Assembly: GCA_039933315.1 (NCBI GenBank)
Contig: JBDTOI010000114.1
Coordinates: 1 to 13,544, forward strand
DNA: 13,544 nt
Reading direction: 5' to 3'
Source of the DNA: DASXRU01 sp039933315
Lineage (GTDB): Bacteria > Acidobacteriota > Blastocatellia > Pyrinomonadales > Pyrinomonadaceae
Shown here: one piece after another, positions 1-5,962 of the stretch
Position numbering within the stretch: position 1 is the first letter of the stretch
Layout: each line of letters opens with the position of its first letter
Position numbers and translations under genes: made by a program
Notes under the pieces: model-generated
Databases searched by the model: none
The model's input: only the letters and a program-made list of their open reading frames with translations
Told to the model about the DNA's origin: nothing

Positions 1-155
1 CTTGTCGGCCAAGACCCGGGAAAGCGCAACTAACTCGTGACTTCGCAGGTTGAGTGTGAATAACGCTACGACAAGCTGAAGCATGTCGGACATGCTTTAG
101 CTTGTCGGCCAAGACCCGGGAAAGCGCAACTAACTCGTGACTTCGCAGGTTGAGT
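1..155. repeat. 55-bp direct repeat, two copies 100 bp apart
   Basis: The 55 bases at 1-55 recur without change at 101-155, beginning CTTGTCGGCCAAGACCCGGG and ending GGTTGAGT. The 45 bases between them (56-100) contain most of a REP-like palindrome. Because the first copy starts at the window edge, this may be the end of a longer tandem array with a 100-bp unit. It lies just past the 3' end of the leftward SDR/DUF2867 gene (stop at 167). No coding function is apparent. Confidence 0.85.
71..105. repeat. REP-like palindrome, possible bidirectional terminator
   Basis: Arms 71-87 (ACAAGCTGAAGCATGTC) and 89-105 are complementary over 17 bp around a single central base, with one mismatch that can form a G-U pair. 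The right arm runs into the second copy of the 55-bp repeat. Near-perfect short palindromes at gene 3' ends are typical of dispersed REP-type elements. Here it is downstream of the leftward operon and could end transcription or protect mRNA, but it has no clear T-tract. Confidence 0.7.
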
Positions 156-166
156 CACCAACCATT

Positions 167-1663
167 TCAAATAGGTCCCAGGGGCCCATCGTTGACGTCG
201 GTTTCGCGCAGCGCTGCTGCCGCGATCCGGCGCAGCATGCCGCCGAATACCAGGTGATGCAGTGGGTAGAGCGCATACCAGTAGAGTCGTCCAAACAATC
301 CGACCGGGTCGAAAATAGCAGTCTGCCGAATCGTTGCAGTGAACTCGTCTCCCGTCACTTCAAACTCCAGCCAGGCTCTCCCGGGGAGTTTCATTTCAGC
401 CGCGAGCCGCAGCAAACGATTAGGCTCAAACGCCTCAACCCGCCAAAAACCAATCGTATCGCCTATGCGCAAAGCCTCGGCAGCGATCCGTCCACGCCTG
501 ACACCCACACCACCAAACAGCAGATCGAGAAAGCCGCGCACTCGCCAAAGCCAGTTCCACGCATACCAACCGCTGTCGCCCCCGATGCGTTGGATCGGCT
601 TGAAGGCAATGGCCACCGATTTATCTACTTGCGCGGTTCTTGAATCTACCAGGCGCGTGCCAAACTGCACGCCACCCCACGAATGAGGTTCGCCCGATGA
701 CGAAAGCGCGTCAGACCACCGGGTCGCCGCAAATTGCCTGTCTTCGTTTGCCAGCGCTTTGCGCACAGCCTCATCGATTCCGATGGGCCGGATGTCGAAC
801 ACCTCAAGCGCAGATTTGTCACGTACGACAGTCGAATGAACAATGCTCTCGATCAGCTTTCGTCCAATGCGCGCGTACAAAGGCGTGACCAACCCTAACC
901 ACAAGCTCGATAGAAACGGCGTAAGCACCGGCACGGGAATCATTCTGATGCGCATGCCGCGATGTCGCGCGTAGGTACGCATGATATCCGCGTAAGACAC
1001 CTGGTCCGCGCCACCAATCTCATATACCTGATTCGTGGAGCCGGGCAGACGCAGCGCCGACACGAGGTAGTCGATCAAGTCGTCTATGGCAATTGGCTGC
1101 GCCGGCATAGAGACCCACTTTGGCGTTGTCATAATCGGCAGACGCTCAACCAACGAACGAATCATCTCAAACGAAAGACTACCGGAGCCAATAACAACTG
1201 ACGCGCGGAATTCGACCACCGGCACACCAGATTCGCGCAGAATGTGACCCACCTCCTGACGACTTCGCAAGTGTGCAGACAACTCTTCCTGCTCATTTCC
1301 CAGGCCGCCCAGATAGATGATGCGCTTGACCCCTGCGGCTTTTGCCGCGGCGCCAAAGTTCCCCGCCGCCGTTCGATCTTTTTCTTCGAACGATCCGCTC
1401 GAACCCATTGAATGCACCAGGTAATAAGCTACGGTGACTCCGGAAAACGCCCCGTCAAGGCTGCTGCGATCCAGAACGTCGCCGCTTACGATATCCGTGA
1501 CCCCGCCCACCTTCGCCTTCAGAAACTCCGGACGCCGCGCCAGACAGCGAACGCGATAACCCTCTTGCTCCAGGGCGGGCAACAGACGACCGCCAACATA
1601 ACCCGTTGCGCCGGTCAACAGGATCAGTCCAGGCTCGCTCTCCGTTTTCTTTTCTTCAGTCAT
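167..1663 (-). CDS. SDR-type NAD(P)-binding protein with C-terminal DUF2867 domain
   Basis: This 498-residue protein resembles atypical short-chain dehydrogenases of the NmrA/YbjT type. The N-terminus has a Rossmann nucleotide-binding loop, GATGYVGG, at residues 18-25, followed by an arginine-rich stretch (CLARRPEF) that fits NADP(H) preference. A YLVHSMGSSG segment and the conserved FEEKDRTAA follow. From about residue 340 to the C-terminus the sequence (SWYAWNWLWRVRGFLDLLFGG..., ending in an aromatic- and leucine-rich tail) matches the DUF2867 domain often fused to such proteins. The substrate is unknown. It is the last gene of a leftward operon: its ATG directly follows the TGA of the preceding gene with no spacer. 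No Shine-Dalgarno is visible, so translation probably depends on coupling. The family call is firm; a role in redox or lipid stress is inferred only from the neighbours. Confidence 0.88.
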   Translation of the reverse strand: MTEEKKTESEPGLILLTGATGYVGGRLLPALEQEGYRVRCLARRPEFLKAKVGGVTDIVSGDVLDRSSLDGAFSGVTVAYYLVHSMGSSGSFEEKDRTAAGNFGAAAKAAGVKRIIYLGGLGNEQEELSAHLRSRQEVGHILRESGVPVVEFRASVVIGSGSLSFEMIRSLVERLPIMTTPKWVSMPAQPIAIDDLIDYLVSALRLPGSTNQVYEIGGADQVSYADIMRTYARHRGMRIRMIPVPVLTPFLSSLWLGLVTPLYARIGRKLIESIVHSTVVRDKSALEVFDIRPIGIDEAVRKALANEDRQFAATRWSDALSSSGEPHSWGGVQFGTRLVDSRTAQVDKSVAIAFKPIQRIGGDSGWYAWNWLWRVRGFLDLLFGGVGVRRGRIAAEALRIGDTIGFWRVEAFEPNRLLRLAAEMKLPGRAWLEFEVTGDEFTATIRQTAIFDPVGLFGRLYWYALYPLHHLVFGGMLRRIAAAALRETDVNDGPLGPI

Positions 1664-2170
1664 TCAGATTTTTCGTGAATCGTAAGCCCAATGAAGCAAC
1701 GCTTGTCGTTGACGGGGCCGGCACTCGACTTCGCCGCGAGGGCAGTTCTTTCTGATCTGGACAATGTGCCGGCTCATGGCGCGCCAACGTTTGATCTGGC
1801 GCTCGTCATCGGGACACCGCCGCCCCATGAAGTAGCGGCAATACCACTGAAACCAGCCGCGCGGATCTTCGTGATAGAGCCAGCCGTTTTTACGCCATTG
1901 CGACAATGTTTGCGACGCGTTAACGCCAAAGCAGTTGAGCTTTGCATCATGACGGTCAGAGGACAACCGCGCATTCTTAAACCAGGCGGCGGGAAATTCC
2001 GCCCTGCCATCAGTCATGTACTTGCCGCCGAAGACCCCCAGTTCCAGCATTTCCTGCGGGGTCAGTTGCGGATGAAAATCAGCATGAAAGTTCTTCCCTA
2101 CCGGTTCCACGCAGAAGTAGACATAACCGGTCTGCATAAGGTCGTCGACTGCTACCTGCCGTTTTCTCAT
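1664..2170 (-). CDS. conserved protein of unknown function, coupled to lipocalin and SDR genes
   Basis: This 168-residue soluble protein has no signal peptide or membrane segment. It is rich in aromatic, His, Arg and Cys residues, with compact motifs that look strongly constrained: FHADFHPQLTPQEMLELGVFGGKY (around 28-51), LNCFGVNASQTLSQWRK, GWFQWYCRYFMGRRCPDDERQIKRW and CRPRQRQALLHWAYDS near the C-terminus. I do not recognise a named domain, but proteins with this look occur as conserved hypotheticals in bacteria and fungi. The chosen start overlaps the lipocalin stop in an ATGA junction, and its own TGA abuts the ATG of the SDR/DUF2867 gene. That arrangement implies translational coupling and a shared task with both neighbours. 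The repeated Cys, His and Trp residues could mean cofactor or metal binding, but this is speculation. Confidence 0.85.
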   Translation of the reverse strand: MRKRQVAVDDLMQTGYVYFCVEPVGKNFHADFHPQLTPQEMLELGVFGGKYMTDGRAEFPAAWFKNARLSSDRHDAKLNCFGVNASQTLSQWRKNGWLYHEDPRGWFQWYCRYFMGRRCPDDERQIKRWRAMSRHIVQIRKNCPRGEVECRPRQRQALLHWAYDSRKI

Positions 2171-2730
2171 CTATCTCTCGCTTGACCAGGTTGTGGCTCA
2201 GATGAAATCTGCAAAGTCCTGATCATCCGCTCCGTCTTGAACCCCCGCGTCCGCATCCTTACCAATAGTTGTTGGTAGACGCCTTCGTCCATCCGTGGCG
2301 CGCGGCTCAAAATCCAGAGATAGTCGCGACTCGGATCACCGACCACCGCGTATTCGTAGTTTGGGCCAAGGTCCAGAATCCAATAGTCGCCATAGAAAGG
2401 CCAGAAGAAAGTCACCTTCAGTTTGGCATTAGTTTTCTGGTCCACGATCTTCGCCTTGCCTTTGGCCGTAGTGTACTCCCCGTTTGTTTTTCGACAGCGG
2501 TTCACGACCTCGATCCTGCCGTCAGGCCGCAAAGCATAATCAGCAGTAACTGAGTCAGCGCACTTCTTTTCAAATCGATTTGGCAGACGCGCAATCTCGT
2601 ACCAGCGGCCAGCGTACCGAGAAAGATCGACGGAGTCGACTACCTCGAGGTCACCCTTTCGGTCGTCGCTCGTAATGGCCGCCATTAAAGTAGAAGCGAT
2701 CATGGTGATCACAATAAGGCTGGTTGTCAT
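2167..2730 (-). CDS. blc: Blc-type bacterial lipocalin
   Basis: This 187-residue lipocalin carries the family hallmark GRWYEIARLPNRFEKKC (residues 41-57, with the invariant Gly41-x-Trp43) and the later bacterial-lipocalin strands FFWPFYGDYWILDLGPNYEYAVVGDP and YLWILSRAP. Family members bind lysophospholipids or fatty acids and serve in membrane maintenance under stress. The N-terminus (residues 1-20) is hydrophobic and fits a Sec signal peptide. Unlike E. coli Blc it has no lipobox cysteine, so a soluble periplasmic rather than outer-membrane lipoprotein form is likely. A purine-rich GGATGGAG precedes the ATG closely. The gene lies 98 nt after the second FAS1 gene and overlaps the next gene by 4 nt (ATGA). 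Cys57 and Cys79 could form a disulfide. Confidence 0.93.
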   Translation of the reverse strand: MTTSLIVITMIASTLMAAITSDDRKGDLEVVDSVDLSRYAGRWYEIARLPNRFEKKCADSVTADYALRPDGRIEVVNRCRKTNGEYTTAKGKAKIVDQKTNAKLKVTFFWPFYGDYWILDLGPNYEYAVVGDPSRDYLWILSRAPRMDEGVYQQLLVRMRTRGFKTERMIRTLQISSEPQPGQARDR

Positions 2731-2828
2731 TGCTCCATCCTTTCCCGGGGAAAATGGATTGTCGAGAGTAGGACCGTGGCCTTCTTTGCCGAAATTCGCC
2801 GCCGGCCCTCTCCCTTTGCTGTAACTTC

Positions 2829-3260
2829 CTACGCTGCCGCCGCAGTTGCGGGCATCAGCACGGTATCGATGACGTGAATCACGCCGTTGGTCGCCTGGAC
2901 ATCCGGGGTAATCACCTTTGCATCATTAATCTTCACTCCGTCCTGCTTACTAATTTTCAGCGTCTGCCCCTGAAGTGTCGTCGCCGAATCCAGGTTTGCC
3001 ACTTCGTGCGCAGTCACTTTGCCGGGCACAACGTGATAAGTCAGAATCTCCTTCAGTTTGGCCTTGTTCTCAGGCTGGAGCAGTTCGCTTAATGCCTGCG
3101 GCGGAATTTTCGCAAAGGCATCATCGGTCGGCGCAAAGACAGTGAAAGGACCTTCACTCTTCAAGGCCCCGATCAAGCCGGCGGCACCCAGGGCCGCAGC
3201 CAGCGTCGAAAAGTTACCCGACGATAATGCTGTGTCAACTATATCTAACTCTTTTTCCAT
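2829..3260 (-). CDS. FAS1 (fasciclin-like) domain protein without signal peptide
   Basis: This 143-residue protein is a single FAS1 domain. It has the H1 motif GPFTVFAPTDDAF (37-49), the central YHVVPG (75-80) and the H2 motif NGVIHVIDTVLMP (125-137). FAS1 domains mediate adhesion or protein-protein contacts and are usually secreted, but this protein begins directly at the domain with MEKELDIVDTAL and shows no export signal. The start is well supported by an AAGGAGAG Shine-Dalgarno at 3267-3274 (reverse strand) with 6-nt spacing. It lies 60 nt downstream of a second FAS1 gene with very similar sequence, so the pair probably arose by tandem duplication and one copy lost or never had the leader. 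It ends in a poly-alanine tail. Confidence 0.92.
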   Translation of the reverse strand: MEKELDIVDTALSSGNFSTLAAALGAAGLIGALKSEGPFTVFAPTDDAFAKIPPQALSELLQPENKAKLKEILTYHVVPGKVTAHEVANLDSATTLQGQTLKISKQDGVKINDAKVITPDVQATNGVIHVIDTVLMPATAAAA

Positions 3261-3320
3261 TCTTAACTCTCCTTCTATTGGTTGGTTAATTGTTGACTCT
3301 CTGAAACGACTTCAAGCCGC

Positions 3321-3854
3321 TCACATCTTCGGCATCAGCACTGTGTCGATTATGTGAATGACGCCGTTGGAAGTCATAATATCGGTCTGCGTTACCCTGA
3401 CGTTGTCAACGCGCACACCATGCTTGGTGCTTACCTTGATTGAGCTGCCCTGTAGCGTCTTCACTGAACGGCCATTTAGTCTCATAACTTTGCGGGCTGT
3501 CACATTACCCGGCACAACGTGGTAGAGCAGAATCGCTTTCAGCTGCTCTTTGTTCTCTGGTCTAAGCAGAGACTCAACTGTGCCCGCAGGAAGTTTTGCG
3601 AACGCTTCATCTGTTGGTGCGAACACCGTGAACGGTCCGCTGCCCTTCAGCGCATCAATTAGGCCGGCTGCTTCCAGCGCCGCCGCCAGCGTTTTGAACT
3701 GGCCGGCGCCGACCGCGGTCTCGACGATATCCATCGGCTTGACCTTGGGTGTTTCAGCCCGCGCTGACATCGGCGTGACTGCGGCGATTGCCAGTAAGGC
3801 CAGCAAAGCGCCGCCGGTAACAAGCTTCTTTCCTATCCATTTGTTCAGCTTCAT
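3321..3854 (-). CDS. secreted FAS1 (fasciclin-like) domain protein
   Basis: This 177-residue protein starts with a clear Sec signal peptide: basic n-region MKLNKWIGKK, hydrophobic core LVTGGALLALLAIAAV, and an ARA cleavage site after about residue 33. The rest is one FAS1 domain with GPFTVFAPTDEAF (73-85), YHVVPG (111-116) and NGVIHIIDTVLMP (163-175), so it should act outside the cytoplasm, probably in adhesion or envelope contacts. An AAGGAG lies at 3867-3872 on the reverse strand, 12 nt from the ATG, which is a rather long spacing. It is the first gene of the leftward block and is divergent from the CarH-like regulator. A 16-nt palindrome sits in its presumed 5' leader. Confidence 0.93.
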   Translation of the reverse strand: MKLNKWIGKKLVTGGALLALLAIAAVTPMSARAETPKVKPMDIVETAVGAGQFKTLAAALEAAGLIDALKGSGPFTVFAPTDEAFAKLPAGTVESLLRPENKEQLKAILLYHVVPGNVTARKVMRLNGRSVKTLQGSSIKVSTKHGVRVDNVRVTQTDIMTSNGVIHIIDTVLMPKM

Positions 3855-4097
3855 GGTAAAAAGTTTCTCCTTTTGCTTTAAGCTCCCTCGGGAGCTCTGT
3901 TGTTATTCGTTCGTAAAACCAGTGAACTATCGTTCGCCTCGGCTCTGAGATCCGCAATGCCCGTGTGAGCGGATTGAGCGGTTGCACTATAACTACTGGC
4001 GAAGCGGAAGTCAACTACTGTGTGGGAGCATCTAATATTGCTGTACGGTTTGGGCGGTTCTCATGTTATTCTATTGCCGAGGAGCGATTGAACCGCG
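3855..4097. promoter_or_regulatory. divergent intergenic control region between FAS1 block and CarH-like regulator
   Basis: This 243-bp spacer separates two divergent starts and must hold both promoters. MerR/CarH proteins commonly control the adjacent divergent genes. Visible structure includes AACTACTG at 3991-3998 repeated at 4013-4020 (start-to-start 22 bp, about two helical turns), a small inverted repeat GAAC-TATC-GTTC at 3924-3935, and a TTGCTG -35-like element at 4038-4043 whose -10 partner is poor. For the regulator, GAGGAG at 4079-4084 is the only Shine-Dalgarno-like sequence, 13 nt from its ATG. Which repeat, if any, is an operator cannot be settled by eye. Confidence 0.5.
3881..3896 (-). 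promoter_or_regulatory. palindrome in the 5' leader of the FAS1 gene
   Basis: AGCTCCCTCGGGAGCT is symmetrical over 7-bp arms, giving a 6-bp stem with a 4-nt loop in RNA. It lies 8 nt upstream of the AAGGAG of the secreted FAS1 gene. It could be an mRNA-stabilising leader hairpin or a dimer-binding operator. Nothing in the sequence decides between these. Confidence 0.45.
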
Positions 4098-4970
4098 ATG
4101 GAAAACAAGAATCTGACCACCAAAGAGGTTGCGCGATTGCTTCGCGTCAGCGAAGCAACCGTGAAGCGTTGGACTGACGATGGTCGACTGCGCTCCGACA
4201 AGACCGTTGGCGGTCACCGCCGGTTTAGTATTCAGGCCATCGCACAGCTGCGCCGTGAGCAAGGGATCGGACCGGACAGTCAGCCTCAGTCTCGCAGGGC
4301 CGCGAGAAGCAAGGCCAATAACGAGCCTTTGCCTTCATCCGCGAGCTTTGCAGAATTTCTCTTGCGCGGTGATGAAAGCGAAGCCGCGGCGGTTCTGGTG
4401 GATGCCTACTTGCACGGTCAAGCGCTCGCTTCCGTCTTTGATACGACCATAACTGAAGCGATGCGCCGTATCGGCGATCTGTGGTTCCAGGGAACTATCA
4501 CCGTCGCAGATGAGCATTTGGCGACCCGGGTGGTGCTCAGTGCGCTACAAAAGTTGCGCAGCATCGCTATGCCCGCTCAACCCACCGGTTTGAAAGCCAT
4601 CTGTTGTGGCATCGAAGGCGACCTTCACGAACTGCCGATTCATATGACTGAATTGATTCTCGAGACCGAAGGGTGGGAAGTTAAGAACCTCGGACCCAAC
4701 ACACCGCTCTTCGCGCTGCGCGAGATGGTGGCGCGGCAGCGCCCGCAACTTGTCTGCGTCTCGGCCAGGAGCATAGCCGATTTAGATCGGGCGACAACTG
4801 AGTACTCTCAACTCCGTAGAGTCACGGGAAAACTCGCGGCCACAGTTGTGATCGGTGGCGAGGGTTTTCGGGACCGAACTCTTCGCGAGCGTTTTCCTTC
4901 CGAGTTTTACGGTGAAGACTTTACCGGTCTCTCCAGGTTCGCTAGAGCATTGGCAAAGAAGAAAGCGTAA
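4098..4970 (+). CDS. carH: CarH/LitR-like MerR-family regulator with B12-binding photosensor domain
   Basis: This 290-residue protein has an N-terminal MerR helix-turn-helix (TTKEVARLLRVSEATVKRWTDDGRL with the KTVGGHRRF wing, residues 7-54), a charged linker (about 55-80), a four-helix cobalamin-cap domain (about 82-160) and a C-terminal Rossmann-like B12-binding domain (about 165-288). The cap has the family signature W-x9-EH exactly (Trp129, Glu139-His140). The B12 domain has DLHELP with axial-ligand candidate His177, and the VIGGEGF glycine pair at 253-254. CarH proteins bind adenosylcobalamin in the dark, form DNA-bound tetramers and release DNA when light breaks the Co-C bond. Two positions are unusual: Phe130 where Thermus CarH has the light-state ligand His132, and Pro180 where the ExHxxG motif has Gly. 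It may therefore sense B12 or light differently. It is divergent from the FAS1/lipocalin/SDR block, its likely target. Confidence 0.88.
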   Translation: MENKNLTTKEVARLLRVSEATVKRWTDDGRLRSDKTVGGHRRFSIQAIAQLRREQGIGPDSQPQSRRAARSKANNEPLPSSASFAEFLLRGDESEAAAVLVDAYLHGQALASVFDTTITEAMRRIGDLWFQGTITVADEHLATRVVLSALQKLRSIAMPAQPTGLKAICCGIEGDLHELPIHMTELILETEGWEVKNLGPNTPLFALREMVARQRPQLVCVSARSIADLDRATTEYSQLRRVTGKLAATVVIGGEGFRDRTLRERFPSEFYGEDFTGLSRFARALAKKKA

Positions 4971-5043
4971 ATAGCCCAACCGGCTTGTTCGGCCAACCTG
5001 AGCTACAAACGCTGAACTCAAAAACGATCCCGCAGAAGTTGTA

Positions 5044-5072
5044 GGGGCGGCACTCCGTGGCCGCCCCCTTCT
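5044..5072 (+). terminator. probable Rho-independent terminator after the CarH-like gene
   Basis: GGGGCGGC (5044-5051) pairs perfectly with GCCGCCCC (5060-5067) around an 8-nt loop and is followed by a short pyrimidine run, CTTCTTCT. It starts 73 nt past the regulator stop. The tail is not a clean T-tract, so efficiency is uncertain, and the same GC-rich stem may belong to a dispersed repeat family. Confidence 0.5.
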
Positions 5073-5075
5073 TCT

Positions 5076-5098
5076 GTCAGTACCACCTGCGGTAGCGG
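5076..5098 (-). repeat. short dispersed repeat, copy 1
   Basis: Read on the reverse strand, this 23-bp stretch (CCGCTACCGCAGGTGGTACT and the following GAC) matches 8961-8984 on the forward strand with two substitutions and a one-base indel. Both copies lie in gene-free DNA just after a 3' gene end. No function can be assigned. Confidence 0.6.
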
Positions 5099-5213
5099 AA
5101 GGGTTCTTCCTCTTTTTGAGATCTCACATTTCAGATTTTAGATAGCGGAGGAAAATCCAAAGCGGTGTCGCCGCTCCGCCACCTGGAACTAACGACGGTC
5201 ACAAAGGGTCTTT

Positions 5214-5314
5214 GTTCGTGTTCGTTGGTGTCGTTTCGTGTGGTTCGTGAATCGTGTGCTCGGGATAGAAACCACAACAATCCACGAAACACACGAACCT
5301 CACGAAGTAACACC
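5214..5314. repeat. 101-bp hairpin repeat element, copy 1
   Basis: The 21-nt arms at 5235-5255 and 5277-5297 are complementary with three mismatches around a 21-nt loop (starting GTGCTCGGGATAG). A second copy lies at 8315-8416 in the same orientation. Its loop is identical, its arms differ at only two positions each, and the flanks match (left GTTCGTGTTC, right ACGAAGTAACACC). This is a dispersed palindromic element of the MITE/REP class with no coding capacity. The two copies bracket the truncated ORF and the S9 peptidase. Confidence 0.85.
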
Positions 5315-5439
5315 TTCGTTGTCCAGATTCGAAACAGCGACGCACCTCGTCCGCACTCTTTCGCCACGCCTTGCCCCCCAAAACCCTTACTTTGAAGGAC
5401 TCTCTGCGGCGCCTCAAATTTGCATAAGGGATTTCGACC

Positions 5440-5811
5440 ATGAACCGAAGAGTGCGCCAGTTCCTGCTTTTAGTCGCTGTATGTTCGTTGATGGGTCTGG
5501 GTGTGTTCGGATTCCTTCGTTATCAGGAAATAAGACTTCTTCTCCAATCCGACTATTCAGCCAATGAAGCAAACCCGCCAACCACAGATGCTGACCTCTG
5601 GGCCCGGGCCGTCGCCAAAGTAAAAGAAGATCGAGGCGGAAGCGGAAGCGCCGCGATTGAGATTCCCACACAGCTCAGGCATTACGAAGACCGGCACAAA
5701 CTATCCACAGATTACACAGAAATCAAAAACATTAAGACAGGCAGAGGATCAGTAAGCACACGGAGTCAAAAAAGCTTCTGCTTGTCTGTGATCTCCTTTG
5801 AATCTGTGTAA
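5440..5811 (+). pseudogene. truncated membrane-anchored protein of unknown function
   Basis: The reading frame gives 123 residues. The start has good support: AAGGGA at 5426-5431, 8 nt before the ATG. Residues 1-28 form a basic head and one hydrophobic segment (FLLLVAVCSLMGLGVFGFL), so the protein is membrane-anchored. Residues 30-86 look like genuine protein and end with IPTQLRHYEDRHK. From about residue 88 the composition changes to Thr/Ser/Lys-rich filler, and this point coincides with the left arm of a hairpin element at 5703. I infer that the element replaced the rest of the gene, since similar proteins are thought to continue beyond the LRHYEDRH motif. No remainder of the gene is recognisable after 5829. 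It could still be a short expressed protein. Confidence 0.55.
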
Positions 5812-5829
5812 TCTGCGTAATCTGTGGAT
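5703..5829. repeat. hairpin repeat element inserted in the truncated ORF
   Basis: ATCCACAGATTACACAGA at 5703-5720 is complementary to 5812-5829 (TCTGCGTAATCTGTGGAT) with one mismatch, leaving a 91-nt interior. Just before the right arm there is an imperfect tandem copy of its own motif (AATCTGTGTAATCTGCGTAA). The element forms the 3' end of the preceding open frame and introduces its stop. It resembles the 5214-5314 element in design but not in sequence. Confidence 0.7.
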
Positions 5830-5885
5830 TCCATTCGTCAGTGGCCGAGCAGTAGCAACTGTAAACAACGCGCGCATAACCATCC

Positions 5886-5915
5886 TTGACAGAGTCAGGG
5901 ACGCGCTTGTATCAC
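5886..5915 (+). promoter_or_regulatory. candidate sigma70-type promoter for the S9 peptidase
   Basis: A perfect TTGACA at 5886-5891 is followed after 18 bp by TATCAC (5910-5915), which matches four of six bases of the -10 consensus. It lies 48 nt upstream of the peptidase ATG, between the hairpin element and the gene. The match is by eye only. Confidence 0.4.
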
Positions 5916-5962
5916 TATTCCCGCTCATTAACTTTCATTATCGTCACTCGGGAGGTTCTTGC

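Larger units (their letters stand above)
4971..5439. other. gene-free, repeat-rich spacer
   Basis: No credible gene is seen between the regulator stop and the ATG at 5440. The spacer holds a GC-rich terminator-like hairpin (5044-5067), a short dispersed repeat (5076-5098), a small AGCGG/CCGCT hairpin at 5161-5175, and a 101-bp hairpin element (5214-5314). Reading frames crossing the 5214-5314 element on both strands come from its palindromic structure and show no protein-like composition. An AAGGGA at 5426-5431 serves the ORF starting at 5440. Confidence 0.7.

Noticed and set aside
137..643. 168-codon forward open frame overlapping the SDR/DUF2867 gene
   Set aside because: It lies antisense to a recognisable conserved gene, has no ribosome-binding site and its composition is not protein-like.
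1691..2185. 164-codon forward open frame antisense to the unknown 168-residue protein
   Set aside because: The leftward frame has operon junctions (ATGA and TGA-ATG) and conserved motifs, while the forward frame has neither.
5131..5567. Several open frames on both strands across 5131-5567
   Set aside because: They run through the palindromic 5214-5314 element; their similar translations on both strands reflect the inverted repeat, not genes.
5798..5962. Extended start for the S9 peptidase at 5798
   Set aside because: The upstream residues derive from the hairpin element. ATG 5963 has GGAGG at 7 nt and begins a clear signal peptide.
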